DNA from: Parcubacteria group bacterium GW2011_GWA2_40_14
GTDB lineage: Bacteria; Patescibacteriota; Minisyncoccia; Phycocordibacterales; DATDWN01
NCBI GenBank assembly: GCA_000996025.1
Contig: LBYF01000006.1
Coordinates: 6,219-42,688, forward strand
Direction of reading: 5' to 3'
DNA: 36,470 nucleotides
Under the pieces are notes generated by a model that saw nothing but the letters and a program-made list of their open reading frames with translations, did not search any database and had not been told where the DNA came from. Both the position numbers and the translations under genes were made by a program. Of the stretch, positions 27,858 to 35,000 are shown piece after piece; position 1 is the first letter of the stretch; every line of letters starts with the position of its first letter.

Positions 27858-28334
27858 ATGGTAAAATTATTCATAATAATTTCAATTATATTTTTAGTTC
27901 CTTTGTTTGGAGTGCTTTTTACAGGTCATCCCAGTCCACTCGGAATATTGGGAGTGGCCCCTGTTTTCGGTATTTTAGGTCTGATTGGTGTTTGGTTTCG
28001 TAAATCTTTGGGATTAATTCTCTATTCACTAGTCTCATTATTTATTTTTTTATACCCTTTAGCGCTTTCTTACAAAGATGGAGGACTCACTGGAGTTAAT
28101 TTATCTGAGATACTTAAATCACCAGTTCCTTATTATTTATTATTTTTTCCAATCTCAGCTTTAGTGTTTTGGATAAAACATGAACCTTTTACTCCTTTTT
28201 CGTTGCCTAAATTATTTAGAGTGCAGTTGTGGATTATTGTAGTTATTTTAGTTATGTTGCTAATTTTGTACATTGATTCACATGTTATACCCGGAGGCTT
28301 CGTGGATTATATACTTAATCTCATAATTCAATAA
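27858..28334 (+). CDS. Four-helix membrane protein, unknown function
   Basis: 158 residues, almost entirely hydrophobic: LFIIISIIFLVPLFGVLFTG, a GILGVAPVFGILGLIGVWF segment, SLGLILYSLVSLFIFLYPLA, YLLFFPISALVFWIK and LWIIVVILVMLLILYI. The start at 27858 follows a short purine-rich stretch (GAGAAAAG). No family is recognised, and nothing in the context fixes a role; the AI-2E-type permease follows in the same direction. Confidence 0.6.
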   Translation: MVKLFIIISIIFLVPLFGVLFTGHPSPLGILGVAPVFGILGLIGVWFRKSLGLILYSLVSLFIFLYPLALSYKDGGLTGVNLSEILKSPVPYYLLFFPISALVFWIKHEPFTPFSLPKLFRVQLWIIVVILVMLLILYIDSHVIPGGFVDYILNLIIQ

Positions 28335-28377
28335 AATTGATAGGACGTGTTTTACAGACTTGTTCAGAATTAAGAAT

Positions 28378-29421
28378 ATGAAACACTCAAAAACAGAACT
28401 TTATTTTTTAATTACCCTCCTCTCGGGTATTTTTATACTTTCTTTTTTTATTTTTAAACCTTTTATTTTTGCTCTTATCCTAGCAATAGTTTTTGCAACT
28501 GTTTTTGATCCAATTCATAAAAAGGCCCTTATCATCACAAGGGAGAGAAAGGGTTTAGCGGCATTATTGACCACCTTTTTTGTTTTGGTCGTTGTTGTTG
28601 TGCCTCTTATTTTTCTGGGTATACAGGTTTTTCAGGAAGCAACCGAGCTTTACTCTTTTCTCATAGAGAATAGTGGTGAGGTCGATATTTCTAGTAATGC
28701 CAGTCTGGCTATACAGAACCTGACCAGTTTTTCTCCTGCACGGGTAAACTCTCTCGATGTTAACCTGTATTTAAAGCAGGGATTAAATTGGTTACTCCAG
28801 CATCTTGGTCCACTCTTTGCCGGTTTTGCAAAAGTAATAATCAGTATATTTATATTTCTTTTCGCTCTGTATTATTTGTTTAAAGATGGTCACAAATTGA
28901 AAAAGACTGTTATCGCACTAAGTCCATTGCAGGATATTCACGATGAAACTATTTTTAATAAAATTGCCATAGCAATTAATTCGGTCGTCAGGGGAAATTT
29001 AACCATAGCTGTTATTCAAGGCATATTAACCGCGGTTGGGTTTACTATCTTTGGAGTTCCCAATCCATTTCTTTGGGGTAGTGTTGCGGCAATCTCTGCG
29101 CTAGTTCCAAGCATTGGAACAGCTCTGGTCCTTCTTCCAGCCATTCTCTTTCTATATTTTAGTGGAGAGACCTTTTCCGCCCTAGGCCTTTTCCTTTGGG
29201 GCATGATGGCAGTGGGACTCATTGACAACTTTTTAGGACCAAAACTGGTTGAACGAGGAATGCGACTCCACCCGTTTCTTATTTTGCTTTCTATCTTTGG
29301 GGGTATAAGTTTTTTCGGGCCTCTAGGATTCTTATTGGGACCGCTCGTCCTCAGTCTACTTTTTGCTCTCCTTGAGATTTATTCCGCTATCAGCAAAGAA
29401 CATGAAGGTCGAAATAAATAA
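28378..29421 (+). CDS. AI-2E family transporter (PerM/YdiK-like permease)
   Basis: About 347 residues with the family layout: two N-terminal helices, a further helix (LTTFFVLVVVVVPLIFLGIQ), a soluble stretch, then helices with the conserved ALYYLFKDG, NSVVRGNLTIAVIQG, FGVPNPFLWGSVAAISALVP and DNFLGPKLV. Members export AI-2 or other small molecules, or act in ion or proton-coupled transport; the substrate here is unknown. The ATG at 28378 (MKHSKTELYF) fits better than the upstream in-frame start at 28360. Confidence 0.88.
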   Translation: MKHSKTELYFLITLLSGIFILSFFIFKPFIFALILAIVFATVFDPIHKKALIITRERKGLAALLTTFFVLVVVVVPLIFLGIQVFQEATELYSFLIENSGEVDISSNASLAIQNLTSFSPARVNSLDVNLYLKQGLNWLLQHLGPLFAGFAKVIISIFIFLFALYYLFKDGHKLKKTVIALSPLQDIHDETIFNKIAIAINSVVRGNLTIAVIQGILTAVGFTIFGVPNPFLWGSVAAISALVPSIGTALVLLPAILFLYFSGETFSALGLFLWGMMAVGLIDNFLGPKLVERGMRLHPFLILLSIFGGISFFGPLGFLLGPLVLSLLFALLEIYSAISKEHEGRNK

Positions 29422-29474
29422 ATAAAAAGAATTTGGAAATAAGTTGTTTTTCTGTTATAAATGAGGAGTTAATG

Positions 29475-29547
29475 GTGGTCGTAGCTCAATTGGTAGAGCA
29501 TCCGCCTGTGGCGCGGAAGGTTGCCGGATCGTCACCGGTCGACCACC
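29475..29547 (+). tRNA. tRNA-His (anticodon GTG) with non-canonical T loop
   Basis: Acceptor GTGGTCG pairs with CGACCAC, with an encoded G at 29474 opposite discriminator C as needed for tRNA-His identity. Anticodon loop CTGTGGC in stem TCCGC/GCGGA. T stem GCCGG/CCGGT closes the loop ATCGTCA, which lacks the usual TTCRA start: position 54 is A and position 58 is T. Confidence 0.88.
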
Positions 29548-29590
29548 CAAATATTGAATGATATTGTTGAAAGATGTATAGTATATCCTT

Positions 29591-30118
29591 ATGAAAGGAG
29601 AATTTTACTCTTATCTTGAGAGCAAAAAATATCAGACAAAATATCGCCAGGAGTTCATTACTATTACAGACGATGTGGAAGAGGTGATACAGAAATCGGG
29701 TGTGAAGCGTGGAAGTATTGTTATCCAAACACACCATACCACTTGCGGGATTTGGGTCAATGAAAATGAGAAAAATTTGATTGGCCCTTCGGAGAGGCTT
29801 GGTTATGCATCAGATTTACGCAAAGTTTTGGACAAATTTGCCCATCCTGCCGATGAATATGGACATAACGATATTTGCCATTCTGAAAACAAAACAGGCA
29901 AACGCACTACCCATCTCTGTGAACCAGACGAAAACGGAGTAATCAATGAATGTGTCAACGGGCACGCTCACGCCCAAGCTCTCTTGATTCATCCATCCAT
30001 TTCGCTTATCGTGGAAGATGGCAAGCTCCTGAAGGGAGGCTGGCAGGAGATAATGTTGGTTGAGTTAGACCATGACAGGGAGCGACAAGTCTCTTTTCTT
30101 GTTGCTGGATTAAAATAA
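29591..30118 (+). CDS. YjbQ family protein (UPF0047, thiamine phosphate synthase-like)
   Basis: The 175-residue protein has the family motifs IVIQTHHTTCGIWVNENE, HNDICHSENKTGKRTTH, NGHAHAQALLIHPS and GGWQEIMLVELDHDRERQV. The conserved His and Glu residues build the metal-associated site of the YjbQ trimer. Some members rescue thiamine phosphate synthase activity; the physiological role is not settled. There is an insertion relative to short members (HPADEYGHNDICHSENKTGK). The gene ends two bases before the palindrome 30121-30148. Confidence 0.9.
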   Translation: MKGEFYSYLESKKYQTKYRQEFITITDDVEEVIQKSGVKRGSIVIQTHHTTCGIWVNENEKNLIGPSERLGYASDLRKVLDKFAHPADEYGHNDICHSENKTGKRTTHLCEPDENGVINECVNGHAHAQALLIHPSISLIVEDGKLLKGGWQEIMLVELDHDRERQVSFLVAGLK

Positions 30119-30120
30119 AC

Positions 30121-30148
30121 ATTTTGGTACAGTATACTGTACCAAAAT
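30121..30148. repeat. Perfect 28-base palindrome between yjbQ and the methyltransferase gene
   Basis: Arm ATTTTGGTACAGTA plus complement; the compensated sister of 26982-27009. A possible TTG start of the next gene lies within it, but the ATG at 30163 is preferred. Confidence 0.9.
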
Positions 30149-30162
30149 GTTCCAACGTATTT

Positions 30163-31050
30163 ATGGAACATATCTTACAAAATATTTTAGTTGCAGAAAG
30201 ATCAGACGATTATGAACTGCTTGATAGCGGGGATGGTCAAAAGTTGGAGCGATACGGTAGGGTGGTTCTTTCTCGTCCTGACCCACAAGCTTTGTGGCCA
30301 AAAATGTTATCAAAATCGAAATGGGACGATATATCGGCTAAATTCGAACGAGTCAGGACAACAGGCAAATGGCAGATAATGAAAGAAATTTCTGATCCAT
30401 GGCAGGTGACACTTGAGGGAATTACTTTTTCCTTAAAACTTTTACCGTCAAAACACATAGGGCTTTTCCCAGAACAGTCGGCACAGTGGGAATGGATTGC
30501 GGACAAAATACAAACTAGAACCACACAAGGTAACCCTGTGTATGTTCTAAATTTGTTTGGTTATACGGGAGGAGCATCTTTAGCTTGCGCCAAAGCCGGA
30601 GCAGAGGTTACTCATGTTGATTCCTCAAAGTTTGCTGTGGATTTGGCGATGAAAAATCGTGACCTTTCTGGATTAAAAGAAAAACCAATTAGATTTATTG
30701 TAGATGATGTTCGTAAGTTTGCAGAAAGAGAAATCAAGCGTGGTAGTAAATATGATATCATTATTTTGGACCCACCTGTATATGGTAAGGGTCTAAAAGG
30801 AGAAGTTTGGAATATTGAAAATGATCTGATGTCGCTTCTTCTACGATTAAAAAATATCATTTCTTTGGAGCCACTTTCTGTAATGTTGAATGGCTATGCC
30901 TCGGGGTATTCTAGTATGACATATTCTCAAATGCTTTTTTCTGCATTTTCTGATTTTGGAGGTAAAGTTTCATTTGGTGAACTTGCTATAAAAGAATCTT
31001 CTGGAAACAGATTATTATCATCTGGCATATTTGCAAGGTGGCTAAAATAA
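30163..31050 (+). CDS. Class I SAM-dependent methyltransferase (RlmI/YccW-like)
   Basis: 295 residues from the ATG at 30163. It has the SAM-binding motif VLNLFGYTGGASLACAKAGA, an acidic end of strand 2 (THVDSSK), VDDVRKFA and the catalytic-type DIIILDPPVYGKG (DPPxYG), then MLNGYASGYSSM. These are features of 23S rRNA m5C methyltransferases of the RlmI/RlmK type; the N-terminal PUA domain is missing and is replaced by a short region that includes DDISAKFE (CGATATATCG site). The frame upstream to 30124 would start with TTG inside a palindrome. Its last 124 bases overlap the convergent nucleotidyltransferase gene. Confidence 0.85.
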   Translation: MEHILQNILVAERSDDYELLDSGDGQKLERYGRVVLSRPDPQALWPKMLSKSKWDDISAKFERVRTTGKWQIMKEISDPWQVTLEGITFSLKLLPSKHIGLFPEQSAQWEWIADKIQTRTTQGNPVYVLNLFGYTGGASLACAKAGAEVTHVDSSKFAVDLAMKNRDLSGLKEKPIRFIVDDVRKFAEREIKRGSKYDIIILDPPVYGKGLKGEVWNIENDLMSLLLRLKNIISLEPLSVMLNGYASGYSSMTYSQMLFSAFSDFGGKVSFGELAIKESSGNRLLSSGIFARWLK

Positions 31051-31724
31051 GTATTATTTTTAGCTTTTTCTAGATCTTCAAACGAATTAATTGGCATCCA
31101 TTTTTTTGTTGTAATTGCGGTAATGGGAAATGTTTCTCTTTGAGCTAAAATTGTATGTGGAAGGCCATACTCTCCGTTTTGGATGATAATTCCAGGACTG
31201 TCAAATATGTGAGTATCAATCACATATGACCCTATAGATACTAGCGCCCCATCCTTTTTTTCTTTTTCTGTAAGAGGATGAAATCCTGTTACATGACTAT
31301 TGTCATCGATGTGAATACTGTCATACCCCGGCATTTTAGCGTGTTGTATACCAAAAGCTCGTAGATGAAGGAGATGCTCCTCCAGCTCTTCTTTATTGTA
31401 TATATCATCACCATTTAACACCAAGAATCTTTCTTTTGGAGTAAATTTTTCTCTTGCACAAAGAAGTGCCCCAAAAGTTCCATTTATTCCAGTTTGTTCA
31501 ATATATGTGATAGGGCGTCCATTTGAGATATTTCCGCTGTGCGATATAATTTTTGCTTTGAGATGGCTGACTATTATTATTATTTCATCAATCGATTTTG
31601 GTAATGATCGGAGTGTACGGTCAATAGTAGCAATACCCCCGATTTTTAACAGAGGTTTTGGTGTGTGTTCTGTAAGTGGCAAGAGACGAGTGCCTTTTCC
31701 TGCGGCAAGTATAACGACTTTCAT
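30927..31724 (-). CDS. Sugar-phosphate nucleotidyltransferase (GlmU-N/RmlA-like)
   Basis: 265 residues with the nucleotidyltransferase signature MKVVILAAGKGTRLLPLTEH, TPKPLLKIGG, followed by LVLNGDDIYN (metal-binding Asp) and a Rossmann-type core. Such enzymes activate sugar phosphates to NDP-sugars for envelope glycans; the sugar is not predictable. The C-terminal 40 residues (from about SHLANMPDDNN) are encoded antisense to the 3' end of the methyltransferase gene and are Ser/Pro/Asn-rich, without domain character, suggesting that the original stop was lost and the frame ran on. Confidence 0.85.
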   Translation of the reverse strand: MKVVILAAGKGTRLLPLTEHTPKPLLKIGGIATIDRTLRSLPKSIDEIIIIVSHLKAKIISHSGNISNGRPITYIEQTGINGTFGALLCAREKFTPKERFLVLNGDDIYNKEELEEHLLHLRAFGIQHAKMPGYDSIHIDDNSHVTGFHPLTEKEKKDGALVSIGSYVIDTHIFDSPGIIIQNGEYGLPHTILAQRETFPITAITTKKWMPINSFEDLEKAKNNTYFSHLANMPDDNNLFPEDSFIASSPNETLPPKSENAEKSI

Positions 31725-31783
31725 TCTTACATCGTATTGCTTTACAGATTTTTTGGCAAGAAAAATGGGGCCACTTTGGGCCC

Positions 31784-32284
31784 CTAAATTGAAAGAACAA
31801 GGTCGTTGTATTTGGCAAGAAGATTTTTTGGATATTCCACAGGGTCAGATAGTCGGCCTTCATACGGAATAGAGTCAATGCCTTGCTTACAGCGCATATA
31901 TCGTACAATCATCCGCATATATCCGAGACCAAATGTTTCCCGCCTCTCCATGATTTCCTCGAAGCTCATAAAACGAACCTCGATTATTTCATTGGTTGGC
32001 TCTTGCAGAATTTCTCCTGAAAATATTCGAGTTTCATAGAGAAAAACAATTCCATTTGGACGTTGCACAAAACAGGCAATGAGTTTGAGTTCCTTCTCGT
32101 CTATTAGGGTTCCTGCTTCCTCCTCTGTTTCTTCCTGAGCAGCATGCCGAGGCGATTCTCCTCGCTCAATATTTCCGCCCGGGAGCATCCATTTTTTCTC
32201 TCCATAATTTTGCCGTACAACCAACATCTCGTCAGTAGGACTTAGGACGATAACATTTGCTCCATTCCCACGCTCTTTTTTCAT
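31784..32284 (-). CDS. NUDIX hydrolase
   Basis: 166 residues. The NUDIX box is GNIERGESPRHAAQEETEEEAGT: spacing and the metal-binding EExE are intact, but the consensus Arg of REUXEE is Glu here. PGG precedes it and KKWMLPGGNIERG sits on the usual strand. These enzymes hydrolyse nucleoside diphosphates linked to another moiety (sanitation, capped RNA or NDP-sugars). It lies upstream of the nucleotidyltransferase gene on the same strand, which may hint at nucleotide-sugar substrates, without proof. Confidence 0.85.
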   Translation of the reverse strand: MKKERGNGANVIVLSPTDEMLVVRQNYGEKKWMLPGGNIERGESPRHAAQEETEEEAGTLIDEKELKLIACFVQRPNGIVFLYETRIFSGEILQEPTNEIIEVRFMSFEEIMERRETFGLGYMRMIVRYMRCKQGIDSIPYEGRLSDPVEYPKNLLAKYNDLVLSI

Positions 32285-32307
32285 AAAAGACCTCCTATTT
32301 TACCTTA

Positions 32308-33213
32308 CTATGTTTTTAAAAATTTTGCCACTTCCTTCTCAATTTTCATTGTTTCAGCAGGGGAATACCACTTTATTCTGTTATCTCGTTTAAACCATGT
32401 CATCTGCCGTTTGGCATAGCGCCAGATTTCTGTTTCTAGCTTTTTTATAAGTTCAGCTTTGGTTATTTTCTTTTGTAGATATCGAGAAAGATATCTATAT
32501 TCAAGACCAAGTTCATTCATGCGCTTCCATGAAAGACCGTTTTTGTGTAGATTTCTTACCTCCCTTATCATACCTTCTCTAATTCGCGCGAATAGGCGAA
32601 TATGGATTCGTTCTTTCGATATTTCTGGTTTGGCATTCAGTCCAATTTGTAAAAATTTGTAAGTTTTTCTATTTGGACGATATATCGGTGGTATTTTTCC
32701 TAAAGCGGCGACTATCTCAATGGCTCGGATTAGTCTGACAGGATTTTTGCTACCCTGTTCCTTTGCTATATTTTTTGCTCGTCTAGGATCAAGTTTGTTT
32801 AGTATCTCAAACAGTTCCGATACAGTTTTCTTTCCTAGTTTTTTTCGTAATTCTTTGTTTGGAGGTACTTCAGGCAAACTAATATTATATACGATATATC
32901 GTATATAAAATCCTGTACCACCGCATATTATTGGTAGTTTTCCTCTAGATAAAATATCTTTGATTTTTTCTTCCGCGATTTTTTTCCATTCTGAAACAGT
33001 AAAAACTTTTTTGGGAGAAACAATATCAAGCATGTGGTGGGGAACACCTTGCATCTCCTTTTTTGTGATTTTCCCAGTGCCTATATCAAGCCCTTTATAT
33101 ACCTGCCGTGAATCAGCGGAAATAACTTCGCCATTGTACCTTCTAGCCAGTTTTACAGCCAAATCTGATTTTCCGGTGGCAGTTGGACCGAGAATAACTA
33201 AAATTTTATGCAT
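32308..33213 (-). CDS. miaA: tRNA dimethylallyltransferase MiaA
   Basis: 301 residues from the ATG at 33213: ILVILGPTATGKSDLAVKLA (P-loop), VISADSRQVYKGLDIGTGK, VPHHMLDIVSP and GGTGFYIRYIVY, with a C-terminal WRYAKRQMTWFKRD. MiaA adds dimethylallyl to A37 of tRNAs reading UNN codons. The frame stays open 87 codons upstream, but that part is encoded by the GC-rich repeat region 33214-33480 and has no family similarity. The palindrome 32885-32908 and a second CGATATATCG at 32678 lie within the gene, without clear insertions. Confidence 0.95.
   Translation of the reverse strand: MHKILVILGPTATGKSDLAVKLARRYNGEVISADSRQVYKGLDIGTGKITKKEMQGVPHHMLDIVSPKKVFTVSEWKKIAEEKIKDILSRGKLPIICGGTGFYIRYIVYNISLPEVPPNKELRKKLGKKTVSELFEILNKLDPRRAKNIAKEQGSKNPVRLIRAIEIVAALGKIPPIYRPNRKTYKFLQIGLNAKPEISKERIHIRLFARIREGMIREVRNLHKNGLSWKRMNELGLEYRYLSRYLQKKITKAELIKKLETEIWRYAKRQMTWFKRDNRIKWYSPAETMKIEKEVAKFLKT
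32885..32908. repeat. CGATATATCG palindrome within miaA
   Basis: A perfect 24-base palindrome, arm TTATATACGATA. It encodes RYIVY in a region that aligns with E. coli MiaA without a gap, so it looks like a fitted sequence rather than an insertion. Confidence 0.6.
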
Positions 33214-33480
33214 TTTTGTGCTGTAATTATACACTTTGCGCGAACCTTTTTCGAGCGGAAACTGGACGAATGAATCAGTCCCGCCACCGCCTCGCAGAGC
33301 CTCGGCGGACACCAAAGAAAAATGTTCCTTGCTTTTCGGATTTGCGCGCGACCAATTTCTTCTAAAAAGGAAAGGACAATTCGGATGTCGCAAGCGGAGG
33401 AGGAGGAGAGATCCGCTATGAGGAATCCTCCGCTTGCTCCGCTGTTTTCTTTTGGCGAAATTCGGGACTGACAAAAAATC
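33214..33480. other. GC-rich intergenic region with nested inverted repeats
   Basis: 267 bases with no credible gene. TCAGTCCCG (33275-33283) and CGGGACTGA (33463-33471) bracket most of it. Inside are GCAAGCGGAGGA (33390-33401) with its complement at 33426-33437, and CCGCC/GGCGG around 33281-33309. Composition is clearly more GC-rich than the flanking genes. Long frames cross it on both strands but none resembles a protein family. It could be a cluster of REP-like elements or a structured RNA. Confidence 0.6.
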
Positions 33481-33885
33481 TTAGCTAAACTTAATCTGAA
33501 AACTGAACATACCCATACCGCAAACGCCTTGCAATGTTTCTCCTGATTTTTGCGTACCAATATCAATTTCTGTTTCTCCCGTTTGGGGTAAGATTTTTTG
33601 ATATCCGATTGAATGAATTGCAAGTGATGCTGAACAATCATATGTCCCATCTGTTTTTACGATGAGTTTTGTCGGGATACCTGCCTGTGCCGTACTCACT
33701 CTTGGCGAGTACCCGCTCTTGGCGTTAATAGTGATATATTGCACGCCATCTTTTATCACACTATTTTGGACTGTCTGATTTGAAGCAGTTTTGGTATTAT
33801 TGTTTGATTTAGAACTGCCAACAAAAATAATCCCAAGTCCAATGACAAGGGCAATTGTGAGAATAATTGAAGCAGTTTTATTCAT
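33481..33885 (-). CDS. Membrane-anchored cupredoxin-like protein of the copper cluster
   Basis: 134 residues from the ATG at 33885 (MNKTASIILTIALVIGLGII, a membrane anchor); a longer frame to 33912 adds residues of no value. The domain contains TINAKSGYSPRVSTAQAG, YDCSASLAIHSIGYQ and a C-terminal CGMGMFSFQIKF. Cys, His and Met residues in these loops fit a copper site, although the spacing differs from plastocyanin. It is encoded downstream of the HMA-TauE/SafE and P-type ATPase genes and probably binds or transfers copper outside the membrane. Confidence 0.75.
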   Translation of the reverse strand: MNKTASIILTIALVIGLGIIFVGSSKSNNNTKTASNQTVQNSVIKDGVQYITINAKSGYSPRVSTAQAGIPTKLIVKTDGTYDCSASLAIHSIGYQKILPQTGETEIDIGTQKSGETLQGVCGMGMFSFQIKFS

Positions 33886-33908
33886 AAAGTGATTATAACA
33901 ACAAACGA

Positions 33909-33951
33909 GCAAAAATCAAAAATAAAAATAGTTTTTATTTTTAGTTTTTGC
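33909..33951. terminator. AT-only hairpin after the HMA-TauE/SafE gene
   Basis: Two 20-base arms (GCAAAAATCAAAAATAAAAA and a near-complement) around TAG. It lies between two minus-strand genes; its stem is nearly all A-T, so termination would be weak and the site may be another palindromic repeat. Confidence 0.4.
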
Positions 33952-33991
33952 GAGAGCCGTTGTTATATTGTACCCAGTTATATATCAAAAA

Positions 33992-34999
33992 TTAAATGCT
34001 GAATAAAGGATTGATGATACCGAGTCCGGCAAGTCCAGCGAGAAGTGCAAACAATCCAAGACCTATTACAATTATTCCTGCGGATTTAAAAAAAAGTGGT
34101 GCGTGTTTTGAGTGTGCAAATGACACTGAACCGAATGAAAGCAATGCAAGTATTGGCAACGTCCCAAGCGCAAACGAAAACATAATGAGAAGCCCAGACA
34201 TAAATGATCCACTAGAAAGTGCGGCAACTTGCATTGATTGGGTGAATCCACATGGCAAGAAAAATGTACCAAAACCAATGATAAGTGGTGTAAGTGTTTT
34301 GTGTTCTATTTTTCTAAAAAAATTAAAAATTGCAGGAGATAAAGCAATTTTATTTTTTGCGAATACTCCTACCAAGTTTAAACCAAGGAGTATCATAACG
34401 GCTGATGCAGTAATTCCCAGTATTGCTGTAAATGTAAAACTAATACCTATGGCGTTTCCAATCAATCCGAGAACCCCGCCCAAGATTGTAAAACTAACGA
34501 GCCTTCCAACGTGGAAAAGTACAAAATTCTTTTTGTCGCTGATATTGTCTTTGGAGACTGTCGCCGATAGGGAAAGAACAAGCCCACCAACAATAGCAAG
34601 ACAACTAGAAACTGATGCGATTAGACCAATGATAAAACTTGTTGCTGGTGTGGCAGTGCCTCCGATACCGAGATTCAATATTCCTGATTTTTGTAAAATA
34701 AAAAATAAAACAAGAAACGCAAGACCGATTGGAATAGCTTGCCAAATAACCCCGTTATTTTTATCTTCTTTAGTAATTTTCTCAACCGAAAGAGTATAGC
34801 CGTTGTGTTTTATTTTTTCATTCAGCATTTCTGCTAACTCGTGTTTACTGTTATCAAGTTCAGTTTCAACTGATACAATTTCGCTTTTCAAATCAACGTG
34901 AGTATTTTGTATTCCTATTTGTTCATTTAAAATATCTTCAATCAAGATTTTGCATGAAGCACAATGAGTACCCGATACATGAAATGTGTATGTTTTCAT
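33992..34999 (-). CDS. HMA domain fused to TauE/SafE-like (DsbD-type) membrane protein
   Basis: 335 residues. The N-terminal 65 or so form a heavy-metal-associated domain (FHVSGTHCASCKILIEDIL; CxxC at 13 and 16). A membrane helix and a six-helix SafE/DsbD-like domain follow, with VSSCLAIVGGLVLSL, FHVGRLVSFTILGGVLGLIG and FGTFFLPCGFTQSMQVAAL; the paired cysteine/proline sites resemble those of copper-related family members. The fusion is known from bacterial copper export and cytochrome oxidase assembly loci. The gene starts one base after the P-type ATPase stop, so the two are coupled. Confidence 0.85.
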   Translation of the reverse strand: MKTYTFHVSGTHCASCKILIEDILNEQIGIQNTHVDLKSEIVSVETELDNSKHELAEMLNEKIKHNGYTLSVEKITKEDKNNGVIWQAIPIGLAFLVLFFILQKSGILNLGIGGTATPATSFIIGLIASVSSCLAIVGGLVLSLSATVSKDNISDKKNFVLFHVGRLVSFTILGGVLGLIGNAIGISFTFTAILGITASAVMILLGLNLVGVFAKNKIALSPAIFNFFRKIEHKTLTPLIIGFGTFFLPCGFTQSMQVAALSSGSFMSGLLIMFSFALGTLPILALLSFGSVSFAHSKHAPLFFKSAGIIVIGLGLFALLAGLAGLGIINPLFSI

Positions 35000-35000
35000 A

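Noticed and set aside
27542-28003. 153-codon frame across tRNA-Leu
   Set aside because: It runs through a complete tRNA gene and a terminator palindrome and has no protein signature.
30124-30162. Upstream TTG start for the SAM methyltransferase
   Set aside because: The TTG lies inside the perfect palindrome 30121-30148, and the ATG at 30163 begins a plausible N-terminus.
32885-32908. Palindrome in miaA as an in-frame insertion
   Set aside because: MiaA aligns here with E. coli without a gap, so the palindrome is not evidence for insertion.
33214-33474. 87-residue N-terminal extension of MiaA
   Set aside because: The extension is encoded by GC-rich repeats, is basic and low in complexity, and the canonical MiaA start is at 33213.
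33909-33951. Strong terminator for the copper cluster
   Set aside because: The stem is almost entirely A-T, so I list it only as a weak candidate.
33996-34799. 267-codon open frame antisense to the HMA-TauE/SafE gene
   Set aside because: Shadow of a strongly conserved membrane gene; no domain character of its own.
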